NCBI GenBank assembly: GCA_002841865.1
Contig: PHBD01000001.1
Coordinates: forward strand, 87,001-151,000
Reading direction: 5' to 3'
Length of the DNA stretch: 64,000 nucleotides
From: Deltaproteobacteria bacterium HGW-Deltaproteobacteria-19
GTDB taxonomy: Bacteria; Desulfobacterota; Syntrophia; Syntrophales; PHBD01
Within the stretch, counting starts at the first letter, position 1. Each line of letters opens with the position of its first letter. The notes beneath the pieces were generated by a model. That model did not search any database. It saw nothing but the letters and a program-made list of their open reading frames with translations, and was not told the DNA's origin. Shown in pieces: positions 42,112-51,026 of the stretch. Made by a program: the position numbers and the translations under genes.

Positions 42112-45100
42112 TCAGACTCCCGATGATCCATTCTTCCCGTCTTCCAATCGGTGCCGGTTCGATCCCGTAAAGGATCGCTCCCGCCAGATGCTATAGATGA
42201 TGGGATACAGAACAAGTTCAAGTACGGCCGAGGTGACGACGCCCCCTACCATCGGGGCGGCGATGCGCTTCATGATGTCTGCGCCCGTACCGTGAGAGAA
42301 CAGGATGGGCACCAGGCCGGCCAGGATGACGCAGACCGTCATGATCTTGGGACGGATCCGCTGGACGGCCCCGTGGAGGACGGCTTCCCGCAAGTCCGCC
42401 ACATTCCTCATCCGCCCCTCGCCCCGCCACTTCTCGTAGGCCATGTCGAGGTACAGGAGCATCACAACCCCCGTTTCGGCGTCCAACCCCGCGAGGGCGA
42501 TGATCCCCACCCAGACGGCGATGCTCAGGTTGTAGTTCAGCAGGTACAGGAGCCAGAAGGAACCGACCAGCGAAAACGGAACGGCCAGGATGACGATGAA
42601 CGTCTTCACGACCGACTGGGTGTTCATGTAGAGGAGGACCAGGATGATGAGCAGGGTCAGGGGGATGACCATCCTGAGCCGCTCCTCGGTCTTCACCATG
42701 TATTCGTATTCGCCGCTCCAGACGAGGCGGTAGCCTTCGGGGATCTTGAGCGACGAGATGGCCTTTTTCGCTTCCCCGACGTAGCCGCCGATGTCGCGCC
42801 CGGAAAAATCGATGTAGACGTAGGCAGCCAGGAGTCCCTCTTCGCTCTTGATCGCCGTGGGGCCCCGCACGATCCGGATATCCGCCAGTTCCCCCAGGGG
42901 AATCCAGGCCGTGGACGTCAGGGGGGCCGTTGCGGCGGAACCTGAAAGCGACATGGCCCGTACCTCGACGGGCGCGGGCGGGGCCATGGGCAGGGGAACC
43001 TGGATCCGCTTCAGCTTGGAGATGTCGTTGCGAAGCTCCCGCGCATACCGGACGTTCACCGGGTAGCGCTCCCGGCCCTCCACGGTCATTGTCAGGGTCA
43101 TGCCCCCGATGGCCGTCTGGACGACTTCCTGTACATCCTGAACGCTCAGGCCATAACGGGCCGTCGCCTCCCGGAGTACCTGGATGTCGAGGAAATACCC
43201 CGTCATGACGCGTTCCGCGTAGACACTCCGTGTTCCCGGAAGAGGACGGAGCTTCTCCTCCAGGGCCAGACCGATTTTTTCCAGTTCCTCCAGGCGGGGA
43301 CCGAGAATCTTGATGCCCACGGGTGTACGGATGCCTGTGGCCAGCATGTCGATCCGGGCCTTGATGGGCATGGTGAACGAGTTGGCCACCCCGGGGATGG
43401 TCAGCGCGTCGTTCAACTCGTCCTTGAGGGATTCCACGGTGACGCCGGGCCGCCACTCCGACTCCGGCTTCAAGTTGATCACCGTCTCGAACATCTCCAG
43501 GGGGGCCGGATCGGTTGCGGTCTCGGCGCGCCCCGCTTTCCCGAAGACCTGGGAGACCTCGGGGATCCCGCGTATGAGGCCGTCCTGAAGTTTCAGCAGT
43601 TTCGAGACCTCCGAGATAGAGGCCGCGGGGACCGTCACCGGCATGTAAAACAGGGTCCCCTCGTAGAGAGGCGGCATGAACTCGTTGCCCAGCTTCAGGA
43701 AGGGGTAGACGGTTACGGCCATGATGATGAGAGCGCCGATCAGGAAGGACTTCCGGAAGCGGAGTGCCCAGTGAACGACCGGCTCATAGATCCGGTGCAG
43801 GAAGAGGCTGATCGGATTCCGCTCTTCCGGCCGGATCTTGCCGCGAATGAAGAGGGTCATCAGGACCGGCGTCAGGGTGACGGCCAGGAACGAGGCGAAG
43901 AGCATCGCGAAGGTCTTCGTATAGGCCAGGGGCTTGAACATGCGCCCCGCCTGCGCCTGGAGCGTGAAAACGGGCAGGAACCCCACCGTGATGACCAGGA
44001 GCGAGAAAAACAGCGATGGCCCGACGTCCCGGGCCGCCTCGATGATGACGTCGCTCCGCGGACGCAGCCGCCCTCCGGCTTCCCATTCCTCCAGCTTCTT
44101 ATGGGCATGCTCGACCATGATGATCGAAGCGTCCACCATGGCGCCGATGGCGATGGCGATGCCGCTCAAGCTCATGATGTTGGAGGAGACCTTCAGGTAG
44201 AACATGAGAATGAAGGACATCAGGATGGCAAGCGGCAGGGTCAGGATAACCACCAGGGCACTGGGGAGGTGGAACAGAAAGACGACGCAGACGACGCTCA
44301 CCGCTATGGACAGCTTGACAATCTCGTCCTTGAGGGTGTCGATGCTCCGCAGGATCAAGTCCGACCGGTCGTAGGTCGGGACGATCCGGACGCCCTGGGG
44401 CAGGGAAGGGGCCACGTCCCGCCGGATCTTCTCCTTCACCCGCTCGATGACGTTGAGGACGTTCTCGCCGAACCGGACAACGACGATTCCCGCCGCCACT
44501 TCGCCCTTTCCGTCCAGGTCGGCCAGGCCGCGCCGGATCTCCGGCCCGAGTTGGACCCGCGCCACCTGTTTGAGCAGAATGGGCGTTCCGTTCCGGTCCG
44601 CCCCAAGCGAGACGTTGTCAAGGTCCGTCTTGCTCTTGATATACCCCCGGCCGCGAACCATGTATTCGACGCCGGAGAATTCCAGAACGCGGCCTTCCAC
44701 GTCCTGGTTACTCCTGCGGACGGATTCCAGGACGCGTGTCAGGGGGATGTTGAAGGCCGCCAGCCGGGTGGGATCGATGTTGACCTGGTACTGGCGGACG
44801 AACCCGCCCAGGCTCGCCACCTGGGCGACACCGGGGACACTCTCGATGGCCAACTTGACCTGGAAGTCCTGGAGCGAGCGAAGCTGGGCCAGGTTGTGCC
44901 GGCCCGTGTCATCCACCAGGGCATAGGAAAATCCCCATCCCAGGCTGGTCGCATCGGGACCGAGGACCGGGTTGACATCCGCCGGGATCTTGTTCCGCAC
45001 GGCCTGCAGGTATTCCAGGACCCGGCTGCGGGCCCAGTAGATGTCCGTCCCTTCTTCGAAGATGATGTAGATAAAGGAGCTGCCCAGGAAGGAGAAGCCA

Positions 45101-45348
45101 CGAACCGCCTGTACGCCCGGTGCGGCCAGCAGGGTCGAGGTGATGGGATAGGTGATCTGGTCTTCTACCAGATCGGGGCTTCTCCCGGGCCATTCGGTAT
45201 AGAGGATGACCTGGGTATCGCTCAGGTCCGGTATCGCATCCAGGGGGATGTTATTCAGCGCCCACCATCCCCAGATAAAGAGGAAGAAGACCAGGAGGAG
45301 CACCAGGAAACGGTTCCGGGCGCTGATATTGATAATCTTGGCGATCAT
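42112..45348 (-). CDS. cusA: CusA-type Cu(I)/Ag(I) RND efflux pump
   Basis: 1078 residues, full HME-RND length, with 12 membrane helices implied. The periplasmic metal triad of E. coli CusA (M573, M623, M672) is conserved with correct spacing as M569 (FYMPVT), M619 (PLEMFE) and M668 (RIDMLAT), which argues for Cu/Ag rather than Zn/Co. The family blocks IGAMVDASIIMVEHAHKKLE and GRAETATDPAP are present. It is the inner-membrane, proton-driven part of a tripartite pump with the adaptor and outer-membrane genes just upstream, with which it overlaps by four bases. Confidence 0.93.
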   Translation of the reverse strand: MIAKIINISARNRFLVLLLVFFLFIWGWWALNNIPLDAIPDLSDTQVILYTEWPGRSPDLVEDQITYPITSTLLAAPGVQAVRGFSFLGSSFIYIIFEEGTDIYWARSRVLEYLQAVRNKIPADVNPVLGPDATSLGWGFSYALVDDTGRHNLAQLRSLQDFQVKLAIESVPGVAQVASLGGFVRQYQVNIDPTRLAAFNIPLTRVLESVRRSNQDVEGRVLEFSGVEYMVRGRGYIKSKTDLDNVSLGADRNGTPILLKQVARVQLGPEIRRGLADLDGKGEVAAGIVVVRFGENVLNVIERVKEKIRRDVAPSLPQGVRIVPTYDRSDLILRSIDTLKDEIVKLSIAVSVVCVVFLFHLPSALVVILTLPLAILMSFILMFYLKVSSNIMSLSGIAIAIGAMVDASIIMVEHAHKKLEEWEAGGRLRPRSDVIIEAARDVGPSLFFSLLVITVGFLPVFTLQAQAGRMFKPLAYTKTFAMLFASFLAVTLTPVLMTLFIRGKIRPEERNPISLFLHRIYEPVVHWALRFRKSFLIGALIIMAVTVYPFLKLGNEFMPPLYEGTLFYMPVTVPAASISEVSKLLKLQDGLIRGIPEVSQVFGKAGRAETATDPAPLEMFETVINLKPESEWRPGVTVESLKDELNDALTIPGVANSFTMPIKARIDMLATGIRTPVGIKILGPRLEELEKIGLALEEKLRPLPGTRSVYAERVMTGYFLDIQVLREATARYGLSVQDVQEVVQTAIGGMTLTMTVEGRERYPVNVRYARELRNDISKLKRIQVPLPMAPPAPVEVRAMSLSGSAATAPLTSTAWIPLGELADIRIVRGPTAIKSEEGLLAAYVYIDFSGRDIGGYVGEAKKAISSLKIPEGYRLVWSGEYEYMVKTEERLRMVIPLTLLIILVLLYMNTQSVVKTFIVILAVPFSLVGSFWLLYLLNYNLSIAVWVGIIALAGLDAETGVVMLLYLDMAYEKWRGEGRMRNVADLREAVLHGAVQRIRPKIMTVCVILAGLVPILFSHGTGADIMKRIAAPMVGGVVTSAVLELVLYPIIYSIWRERSFTGSNRHRLEDGKNGSSGV

Positions 45349-46583
45349 TCGAGGTTATGGGTTTTGTGACCGCCGCTGAGCGGACGGACGCCCTTGAGTT
45401 GCGCCTCCGAGTCGATGAGGAACGTGGCCGACGCAGCGACCTTGTCTCCGGACCGGAGGCCTTCGAGAATCTCCACAAAGCCATCTGCCTGAACGCCGGT
45501 GCGGACCTCCCTCGGCTCGAATTCCCCTTCCGAGCGGACCACGTAGACGATCCGCCGCTCCCCCGTGTCCAGAACGGCATCCTCAGGAACCGAGAGCAGG
45601 CGGCCCAGGTTGATGATCAGTTCCATGGACGTGAACATCTGGGGTCGAAGGTTCATGCCGGCATTGCCGATGCGGAACCGGAGCTTTGCCGTCCGGGTTT
45701 CCCCGGCCAGGGTCGGATAGATGTATTCCACCGGGGCGGTGAATGTTTTGCCCGGCATGGCGCTGATGGTGAATCGGGCCGGAAGCCCGACACGCACCAG
45801 GTCGAGGTCCTGTTCGTACACGTCGGCGATGATCCAGAGCGTAGACAGGTCGGCGACGTCGAAGAGCTTGTCACCGGGCATGACGCGCATGCCCAGGACG
45901 GCGTTTTTCTGGACAATGGTGCCGTTGACCGGACTGTACAGGGTCATGGTCCGCATCGACTTTCCCGTCTCTTCCAGGCGCCGGATCTGCTCGTCGGAAA
46001 TGTCCCAGAGCTGCAGCCTTCGGCGGGCGGCGGCCAGGATGTTGTCTGCATCGCGTGCCACCAGCGGATTGATTTCCCGGCCGTCAGAGCCCTTCTTCCA
46101 TTGCAGCAGGTTGAGGTATTCCTGCTGGGTTGCCGTCAGGTCGGGACTGTAGAAATCGGCGAGGGGATCGCCGCGGCGAATCGTTTTTCCTGTGGTGTCT
46201 GCGTAGAGCCTCTCGATCCAGCCCTCAAATTTGGCATTGATCGTGGCGATCTTCTGCTCGTCTGCCTCGATGCGCCCGGTTGTGCGCAGGATCTTCCGCA
46301 GGGGGCGGATCGAGACATCGGCCGTCTGTGTCCCGATCATCTGCTGCTTTTCCGATGCGATCTCCAGTGTCGGGGCCTGTCTTTCCGTTGCCTGTACCTG
46401 GTCGTCCTTTGCCGTCTGCGACTCTCCCGCCGTTCCATGGTTTTGATGTCCGGCTGCGGGCTGTGTCGCTGCAGTCTGGGGCCGTGACCACGAAAGGATA
46501 CGATCTTTCAAGGAATATGCCGTTATTGCAAGCGCCGTAATGACGACCAGGCCGACGACGCCGAGAAGAAGTTTCCGGTTCAT
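45345..46583 (-). CDS. cusB: CusB-like periplasmic adaptor of RND pump
   Basis: 412 residues. One N-terminal membrane/signal segment (LLLGVVGLVVITALAITAYSL) is followed by a His-containing flexible region (GHQNHGTAG). The adaptor core has IEADEQKIATINAKFEGWIERLYADTTG, typical of CusB/HlyD, a helical hairpin (about 150-210) and beta-barrel domains. It links the pump to the outer-membrane channel and in the Cus system also hands over metal. Both ends overlap neighbours by four bases. Confidence 0.9.
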   Translation of the reverse strand: MNRKLLLGVVGLVVITALAITAYSLKDRILSWSRPQTAATQPAAGHQNHGTAGESQTAKDDQVQATERQAPTLEIASEKQQMIGTQTADVSIRPLRKILRTTGRIEADEQKIATINAKFEGWIERLYADTTGKTIRRGDPLADFYSPDLTATQQEYLNLLQWKKGSDGREINPLVARDADNILAAARRRLQLWDISDEQIRRLEETGKSMRTMTLYSPVNGTIVQKNAVLGMRVMPGDKLFDVADLSTLWIIADVYEQDLDLVRVGLPARFTISAMPGKTFTAPVEYIYPTLAGETRTAKLRFRIGNAGMNLRPQMFTSMELIINLGRLLSVPEDAVLDTGERRIVYVVRSEGEFEPREVRTGVQADGFVEILEGLRSGDKVAASATFLIDSEAQLKGVRPLSGGHKTHNLE

Positions 46584-47872
46584 TTTCCAGTGTCCCCCTG
46601 TGTGCCGTTTCCTGTTCCCGTGACGGCATCGATCCGGGCAATGGCTTTCTCCCGCTCCGTGAACTGCGTCCAGTACGCGAATTCATAGTCGTAGAGCGCC
46701 TTGAGCCTCGTCAGGAGAGGGGCGACATCCCCTTTCCCTCCGAGGTAGCCGGCCAGAGTGAAATCGAGGTCCTGTCGGGTCTTTGGGATCAGGCCTTCGC
46801 GATAGAGGGCCATGAGACGCTCGGCGGAGCGAACGGCGGCCAGGTTTTCCCTGACAGAGCTGAGAAGCATGGTCCTGGCGCCTTCCAATTCGAAGCGGGA
46901 AGCGGATACGCCGGCGGATGCCTCGGCGATACCCGGTTTCTGTTTGTACCCGAAGTAAATGGGCAGGGGGATGCCCATGCTGAGGCTCCACATGTCGCGA
47001 AATCCGCCGGCCCGGTTTGCGTAACCGGCGGTAAACGTGACATCGGGAAGGGCTTCCCGTTTCGCCAGTGTTTCCCTGGCCCGGGCTGCATCCAACATCC
47101 GTCCTCTCGAGGCCAGTTCCGGGGAATGTGTCTCGGTCTTCCGGACAAGTTCTTCCAGGTCAGCCGGAAAGGGTGTCGGAGCAGGGAGGACGGGTCTGCC
47201 GAGGGGTGCGTTCACGGGCCGGCCTGTCACCTGGTTCAACCCGGACTCAATCGCCTCGATCCGCCGGCGCTCCGTTTCCTCTCGTTCCAGGAGCAGGTAT
47301 TTTTCCGCCTGGCCGGTCATGACCTCCTCCCGCCCTGCCGATCCTGTGGCATAGCGGGCCAGGGCCGCCTCCTCGATCCGGACCGCCAGTGCCGTCCGCT
47401 CCCGGATGAGGTCGAGATTTCGGTAGCCAAGGAGGAGGTCGTAATAAAGCTCCTTGACCCGGAGGACAATCTTCAGTCGGACGGATTCGTGGGTGGCGCC
47501 AAGGCTCTCCGACTCCTTCCGCGATGCTTCGGCACGGAGGGAGCGCTTGCCGGGGAAGGGGAAGGTCTGGGAGGCCTCGAACATCCACTGGGAGAACTCG
47601 TATTCGCCATAGGAATAACGCTCGAATCCCATGTTCTGATACCCGGCCGACAGCATCGGATCGGGGAGGCTTTCCGCCTGGGGCACCCGCTGACGGGCCC
47701 CCTCAAGCCTTGCCTGGGAAGCCAGGATCTCGGGATTCTTTTCGAGTGCTTCGCGAATCAGAACGGCCAGGTCCGCCGGCGCATCCGCAGCACGGACGCC
47801 AACAGCACACAACATCAGCGCCATGACGAACATCCCGCAGCGGATGACGAAGGCATGCCTTCGCATGTTCAC
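46580..47872 (-). CDS. cusC: TolC/CusC-family outer-membrane efflux protein
   Basis: 430 residues with a signal peptide (FVMALMLCAVGVRA). The OEP repeats are visible: IREALEKNPEILASQARLEGAR opening and LVRKTETHSPELASRGRMLDAAR in the second half, with internal homology as in TolC. It is the outer-membrane channel of the tripartite pump. MRRH two codons in is an alternative start. It begins 7 bases after the YtkA-like gene and overlaps cusB by four bases. Confidence 0.88.
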   Translation of the reverse strand: MNMRRHAFVIRCGMFVMALMLCAVGVRAADAPADLAVLIREALEKNPEILASQARLEGARQRVPQAESLPDPMLSAGYQNMGFERYSYGEYEFSQWMFEASQTFPFPGKRSLRAEASRKESESLGATHESVRLKIVLRVKELYYDLLLGYRNLDLIRERTALAVRIEEAALARYATGSAGREEVMTGQAEKYLLLEREETERRRIEAIESGLNQVTGRPVNAPLGRPVLPAPTPFPADLEELVRKTETHSPELASRGRMLDAARARETLAKREALPDVTFTAGYANRAGGFRDMWSLSMGIPLPIYFGYKQKPGIAEASAGVSASRFELEGARTMLLSSVRENLAAVRSAERLMALYREGLIPKTRQDLDFTLAGYLGGKGDVAPLLTRLKALYDYEFAYWTQFTEREKAIARIDAVTGTGNGTQGDTGK

Positions 47873-47879
47873 GCTCCGC

Positions 47880-48269
47880 TCATCTTACGTCCACGGTAAA
47901 ACGGACCGTCTCCGTCTTGCCGCCCCGGTTGATCTTCACAGTGATGTTCCACGAACCGCCCATGGAGAAGTTCATGGTCGCCGTAAAGCGATCGCCCTTG
48001 AGTGTCGTCCCTGTCTTGTAGGACATCGCCGGCATCCCCGGCATCGCCGGCATTCCATAGTCCACGTCCACCTTGGCGTCCATGACGGCCTTTCCCGCTG
48101 CGTCCCGGAGGGCGATCGTCAACTGGTTCTTTCCCGTGATCGGCGGGTTCCGGTCGATAGCCGCGACCACCTGATAGGGTCCCGCCTTTTTCGTGATCTC
48201 GTAGTCCTTTGCGTAAACGGTGCCTGCCACAACCAGGATAGCCAGGAAGATCCACAGCATTCTTTTCAT
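47880..48269 (-). CDS. YtkA/FixH-like exported Met-rich protein
   Basis: 129 residues with a signal peptide (MLWIFLAILVVAGTVYA). The mature part is a single Ig-like YtkA/CopC-type fold with PPITGKNQLTIALRDAAGK and a methionine-rich loop (YGMPAMPGMPAMSY), then GSWNITVKI. Such loops can bind Cu(I)/Ag(I). As first gene of the Cus-type operon, directly before the outer-membrane component, it may be a periplasmic metal chaperone or sensor, replacing CusF, which is not seen here. Confidence 0.82.
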   Translation of the reverse strand: MKRMLWIFLAILVVAGTVYAKDYEITKKAGPYQVVAAIDRNPPITGKNQLTIALRDAAGKAVMDAKVDVDYGMPAMPGMPAMSYKTGTTLKGDRFTATMNFSMGGSWNITVKINRGGKTETVRFTVDVR

Positions 48270-48436
48270 TTCCGCGTCTCCTTCGTTGATTTGTGTTGAT
48301 GACGGTTGGAAGAAAGGCTCTTACGATATCACCGAATGTGCTGGACGATGCCAGCATGGCTGTCAGCGGAAGAGGTCTGGACGTCTCTGTTATGCGTTGG
48401 TAAGGGGGTGAACGATGAATGTCCCGAGTATGTTTA

Positions 48437-48466
48437 TATATATTTTACGGGTGTTTCACAAATCAA
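48437..48466 (-). promoter_or_regulatory. possible promoter of the Cus operon
   Basis: On the - strand TTGATT (48461-48466) and TATATA (48437-48442) are 18 bases apart within an unusually AT-rich patch, about 170 bases before the YtkA-like start. The remaining leader holds a small hairpin (GCTGG/CCAGC) and no gene. Confidence 0.4.
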
Positions 48467-48482
48467 GGGGAAAATTCGCTTT

Positions 48483-48914
48483 TCACGGCATCGATTCGAT
48501 CCCGTCTCCAACGGCGGCAAATCCGCCTGAGACAACCCTCGCGAAAACCCCCTCGCGCGGCATGACGCAATCGCCGATGGTGAAGAAGATGTGGCAGCGG
48601 TCGTGGCAGACCTTGCCGATCTGAGTGATTTCAAGCATGACATCCACGCCGACCCTCAGGCGGGTTCCGACGGGCAGCGAGACCAGATCGATCCCTTCCG
48701 TGGTGAAATTCTCGGCGAAATCTCCGGGAGCCACCTCAAGGCCTTTTCCCTTCATCTTTTCAATGCTTTCCATCGCAAGAAGACTGACCTGCCGGCCCGT
48801 CCCGGCGTGGGCGTCCCCCTCCAGGCCCGCGTCCGCCAATACCTTGCAGCGGCCGACGGGCGTTTTTTTGTCCCCTACGGCGGGTCCCACATTCACCGAT
48901 ACGATTTTCCCCAT
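48483..48914 (-). CDS. MOSC domain protein
   Basis: 143 residues from MGKIVSVN (GAGAGGAT upstream). A single MOSC domain: GLEGDAHAGTGRQVSLL, GDFAENFTTEGIDLVSLPVGTRLRVG and EITQIGKVCHDRCHIF, with the conserved Cys. MOSC domains carry persulfide or bind molybdenum cofactor; small stand-alone ones occur with Moco enzymes. It starts 4 bases after the hydE stop, so it is cotranscribed with it. Confidence 0.88.
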   Translation of the reverse strand: MGKIVSVNVGPAVGDKKTPVGRCKVLADAGLEGDAHAGTGRQVSLLAMESIEKMKGKGLEVAPGDFAENFTTEGIDLVSLPVGTRLRVGVDVMLEITQIGKVCHDRCHIFFTIGDCVMPREGVFARVVSGGFAAVGDGIESMP

Positions 48915-48918
48915 GGAT

Positions 48919-50001
48919 TCATCCTCTCTCATTAACATTTAGATTTTGTCCCATATGAGTCAAGGCCCTTTTCCTTCGTCCTCCCGGACCGGTTCCAGTC
49001 CTTCTGTTGATGGAAATGATGCGCATGTTCAGGCAGGATGCACAGGCCCCGGCGGTTTCATGGATGCAGGCTTTACCCGGGTAGATTTCGTATAGGACGC
49101 GATATTCCGGAGGTGTCAGGTTGGGCATGACGACATTCGCTCCTCTCTGGAGCCCCAATTCCCTTCCTTCCTGGCGATTCACCGTCGCCAGGGCCGTCGT
49201 GGAGGGAATGTTGGCCTCCGGACAGGCCAGCCGGCTCAGCGCGATGACCTTGTAGGTCATGAGTTCGGTGTTTGGAACCTGCTCCACCCCCGCGGCGGGA
49301 AAATCCCCGTCATTTTTTCCAAGCGGCGTTTCCGGATGGGGCAGGTAAGGTCCGACGCCGATCATGTCGAGATCGAGTTCCCGGAAAAGGATAATGTCCC
49401 GGGCAAGATCCTCATAGGTCTGACCGGGAATGCCGATCATGACGCCGCTGCCGGTTTCATAGCCCATCGTCCTCAGGTTCTCCAGAATGGCCAGGCGGTC
49501 GGAGGGGCGCGCTCCCTTTCGATGGTGAATCAGTTCGTAGAGCTTCCGATTGCTCGTTTCGAAGCGGATCAGGTAACGGTCGGCACCCGCCTTCCGCCAT
49601 GCGAGCAGCTCCTCGCCGGCGCGTTCGCCAAGGCTCAGCGTGACCGCCAGGCCCGTTTCAGCCTTGATCCGCCGGATCAGCTCCGACATCCAGCTCCCGG
49701 TGATGCCTTCGTCCTCACCGGATTGCAGGACCACCGTTCCGTACCCATAATCGACGGCGTCATGCACACATAGCATGATCTCTTCCGTCGTCATTCGATA
49801 GCGCCCGATTGAGCGGTTGTCCGCCCGGAGGCCGCAGTAGGCGCACCGGCGGTTACAGACGTTGGAGATCTCGATCAGGCCGCGTAGGTGGACCGCGTCA
49901 CCGACATGCGCAGCCCGCACATTGTCTGCCTCCCGCCAGAGGGTTTCCAGTTTTTCTACATTCTCCTCGCGAAGCCGGGAGAGAATACCTTCCTTGTTCA
50001 T
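48919..50001 (-). CDS. hydE: HydE-type radical SAM protein ([FeFe]-hydrogenase maturase)
   Basis: 360 residues from MNKEGILSRL; a longer start would overlap the previous gene. The radical SAM cluster is CNRRCAYC with GLRADN following, as in HydE/BioB, then VLQSGEDEGITGSWM and MIGIPGQTYEDL. The C-terminal KACIHETAGACASCLNM carries the second-cluster cysteines seen in many HydE proteins. HydE helps build the H-cluster diiron subsite of [FeFe]-hydrogenase. HydF and HydG are not in this window. A HydE-like paralogue with another role (for example PylB/MqnC-related) is the alternative; motifs favour HydE. Confidence 0.85.
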   Translation of the reverse strand: MNKEGILSRLREENVEKLETLWREADNVRAAHVGDAVHLRGLIEISNVCNRRCAYCGLRADNRSIGRYRMTTEEIMLCVHDAVDYGYGTVVLQSGEDEGITGSWMSELIRRIKAETGLAVTLSLGERAGEELLAWRKAGADRYLIRFETSNRKLYELIHHRKGARPSDRLAILENLRTMGYETGSGVMIGIPGQTYEDLARDIILFRELDLDMIGVGPYLPHPETPLGKNDGDFPAAGVEQVPNTELMTYKVIALSRLACPEANIPSTTALATVNRQEGRELGLQRGANVVMPNLTPPEYRVLYEIYPGKACIHETAGACASCLNMRIISINRRTGTGPGGRRKRALTHMGQNLNVNERG

Positions 50002-50018
50002 TTTACGGATCTCGCTTT

Positions 50019-51026
50019 TCAACCCAGGCGGCATTGCTCCCATGTCTCCCGGGGGCGTTTCGACACTGTGAAGCCTGCCGTCTGACGGCCCCGGTCATCC
50101 ACTTTCCGGATGGCATATTCGCTGCACTCGTCCTGGCAGTGGGCGGCGATGAGTTCACCGATGGCCCGTTCCGTGGCATCATCGAGGACACCGACAGCCA
50201 GAGCGGTCGGCCCGCGGAAATCCTGCGGCTGGAAAAGGACCTGTCCGGCTTTCACCAGATTCCGCAGCTGCTCGTTCTCCTTTTGCAGCCGGCCCAGGAC
50301 GACCTTCAAATCCGGGCGGAGACGATAATGACGCCCGATTGTGAGAAGCAGGAGGTCCGTCTGCGTGTAATCCCGACCGTGGGCGAACAGGTCCCTGAGC
50401 CGGGCGGCGATGACCTTGTCCGTCAGGAGGCAGCCGCCGGCAGGGCACGGGTAGTCACGGATGCCCAGTTGCTCCGCCAGTTCGAACTGCGGCTTCCGGG
50501 AACGCCCAGAGAAGGCCAGAAGCCTCTCTCGGTCGATGATTCCCTCGCGCTCCGGCATCGTCGGTTCGAAATGCTGTGCCGAAAGCGGTCTCAGGATCAG
50601 GTCCTGAAGGCCGCTCTCCTTTTCGATCAGCTTGAGCGTATGCCGGTGCTGTGACATGGGGCGCTGCCCCAGGACTTCGCCGGTGATGATGAAGGAAGCC
50701 TCCCAGCGGGGCATCATTTCCCGGACCTTACGCAGCATGTAGATCCGGCAGTCGACGCAGGGATTCATGGCGCTTCCGTATCCATGGGGCGGATGTTCGA
50801 CCATCCGGATGTAGTCCATCCCCTTGTGGATGACATGGATGGGGACGTCCAGTTCCTCGGCGACTTTCCTGGCCTGCATCTTACAGCCCGCCTTTTTCGG
50901 CGTACAGTTGCAGAAGACGCTTGTGAAGTGGACGGCAAGCATCTCGACCCCCTGATCGAGCATCATCTTGACCGCCAGGGTGCTGTCCAGGCCCCCGGAC
51001 AGAAGGGCGATTGCTTTTCTGTTCAT
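50019..51026 (-). CDS. PP-loop ATPase, thiouridylase/ThiI-like
   Basis: 335 residues. The PP-loop SGGLDSTLAVKM at the N-terminus is the N-type ATP pyrophosphatase motif of MnmA, ThiI and TtuA. Several Cys clusters follow: FCNCTPKKAGC, MNPCVDCRIYML and YPCPAGGCLLTD, which could hold an Fe-S cluster or carry sulfur. The C-terminal half is a family-specific region with LLLLTIGRHYRLRPDLKVVLGR. Probably a tRNA- or small-molecule-thiolation enzyme, but the target is unknown. It is coupled by a four-base overlap to the P-loop gene upstream and lies 17 bases before hydE. Confidence 0.8.
   Translation of the reverse strand: MNRKAIALLSGGLDSTLAVKMMLDQGVEMLAVHFTSVFCNCTPKKAGCKMQARKVAEELDVPIHVIHKGMDYIRMVEHPPHGYGSAMNPCVDCRIYMLRKVREMMPRWEASFIITGEVLGQRPMSQHRHTLKLIEKESGLQDLILRPLSAQHFEPTMPEREGIIDRERLLAFSGRSRKPQFELAEQLGIRDYPCPAGGCLLTDKVIAARLRDLFAHGRDYTQTDLLLLTIGRHYRLRPDLKVVLGRLQKENEQLRNLVKAGQVLFQPQDFRGPTALAVGVLDDATERAIGELIAAHCQDECSEYAIRKVDDRGRQTAGFTVSKRPRETWEQCRLG

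Noticed and set aside
43771..45369. 532-codon open frame on the + strand
   Set aside because: Antisense to cusA, whose motifs are full; composition is D/Q/R-rich shadow.
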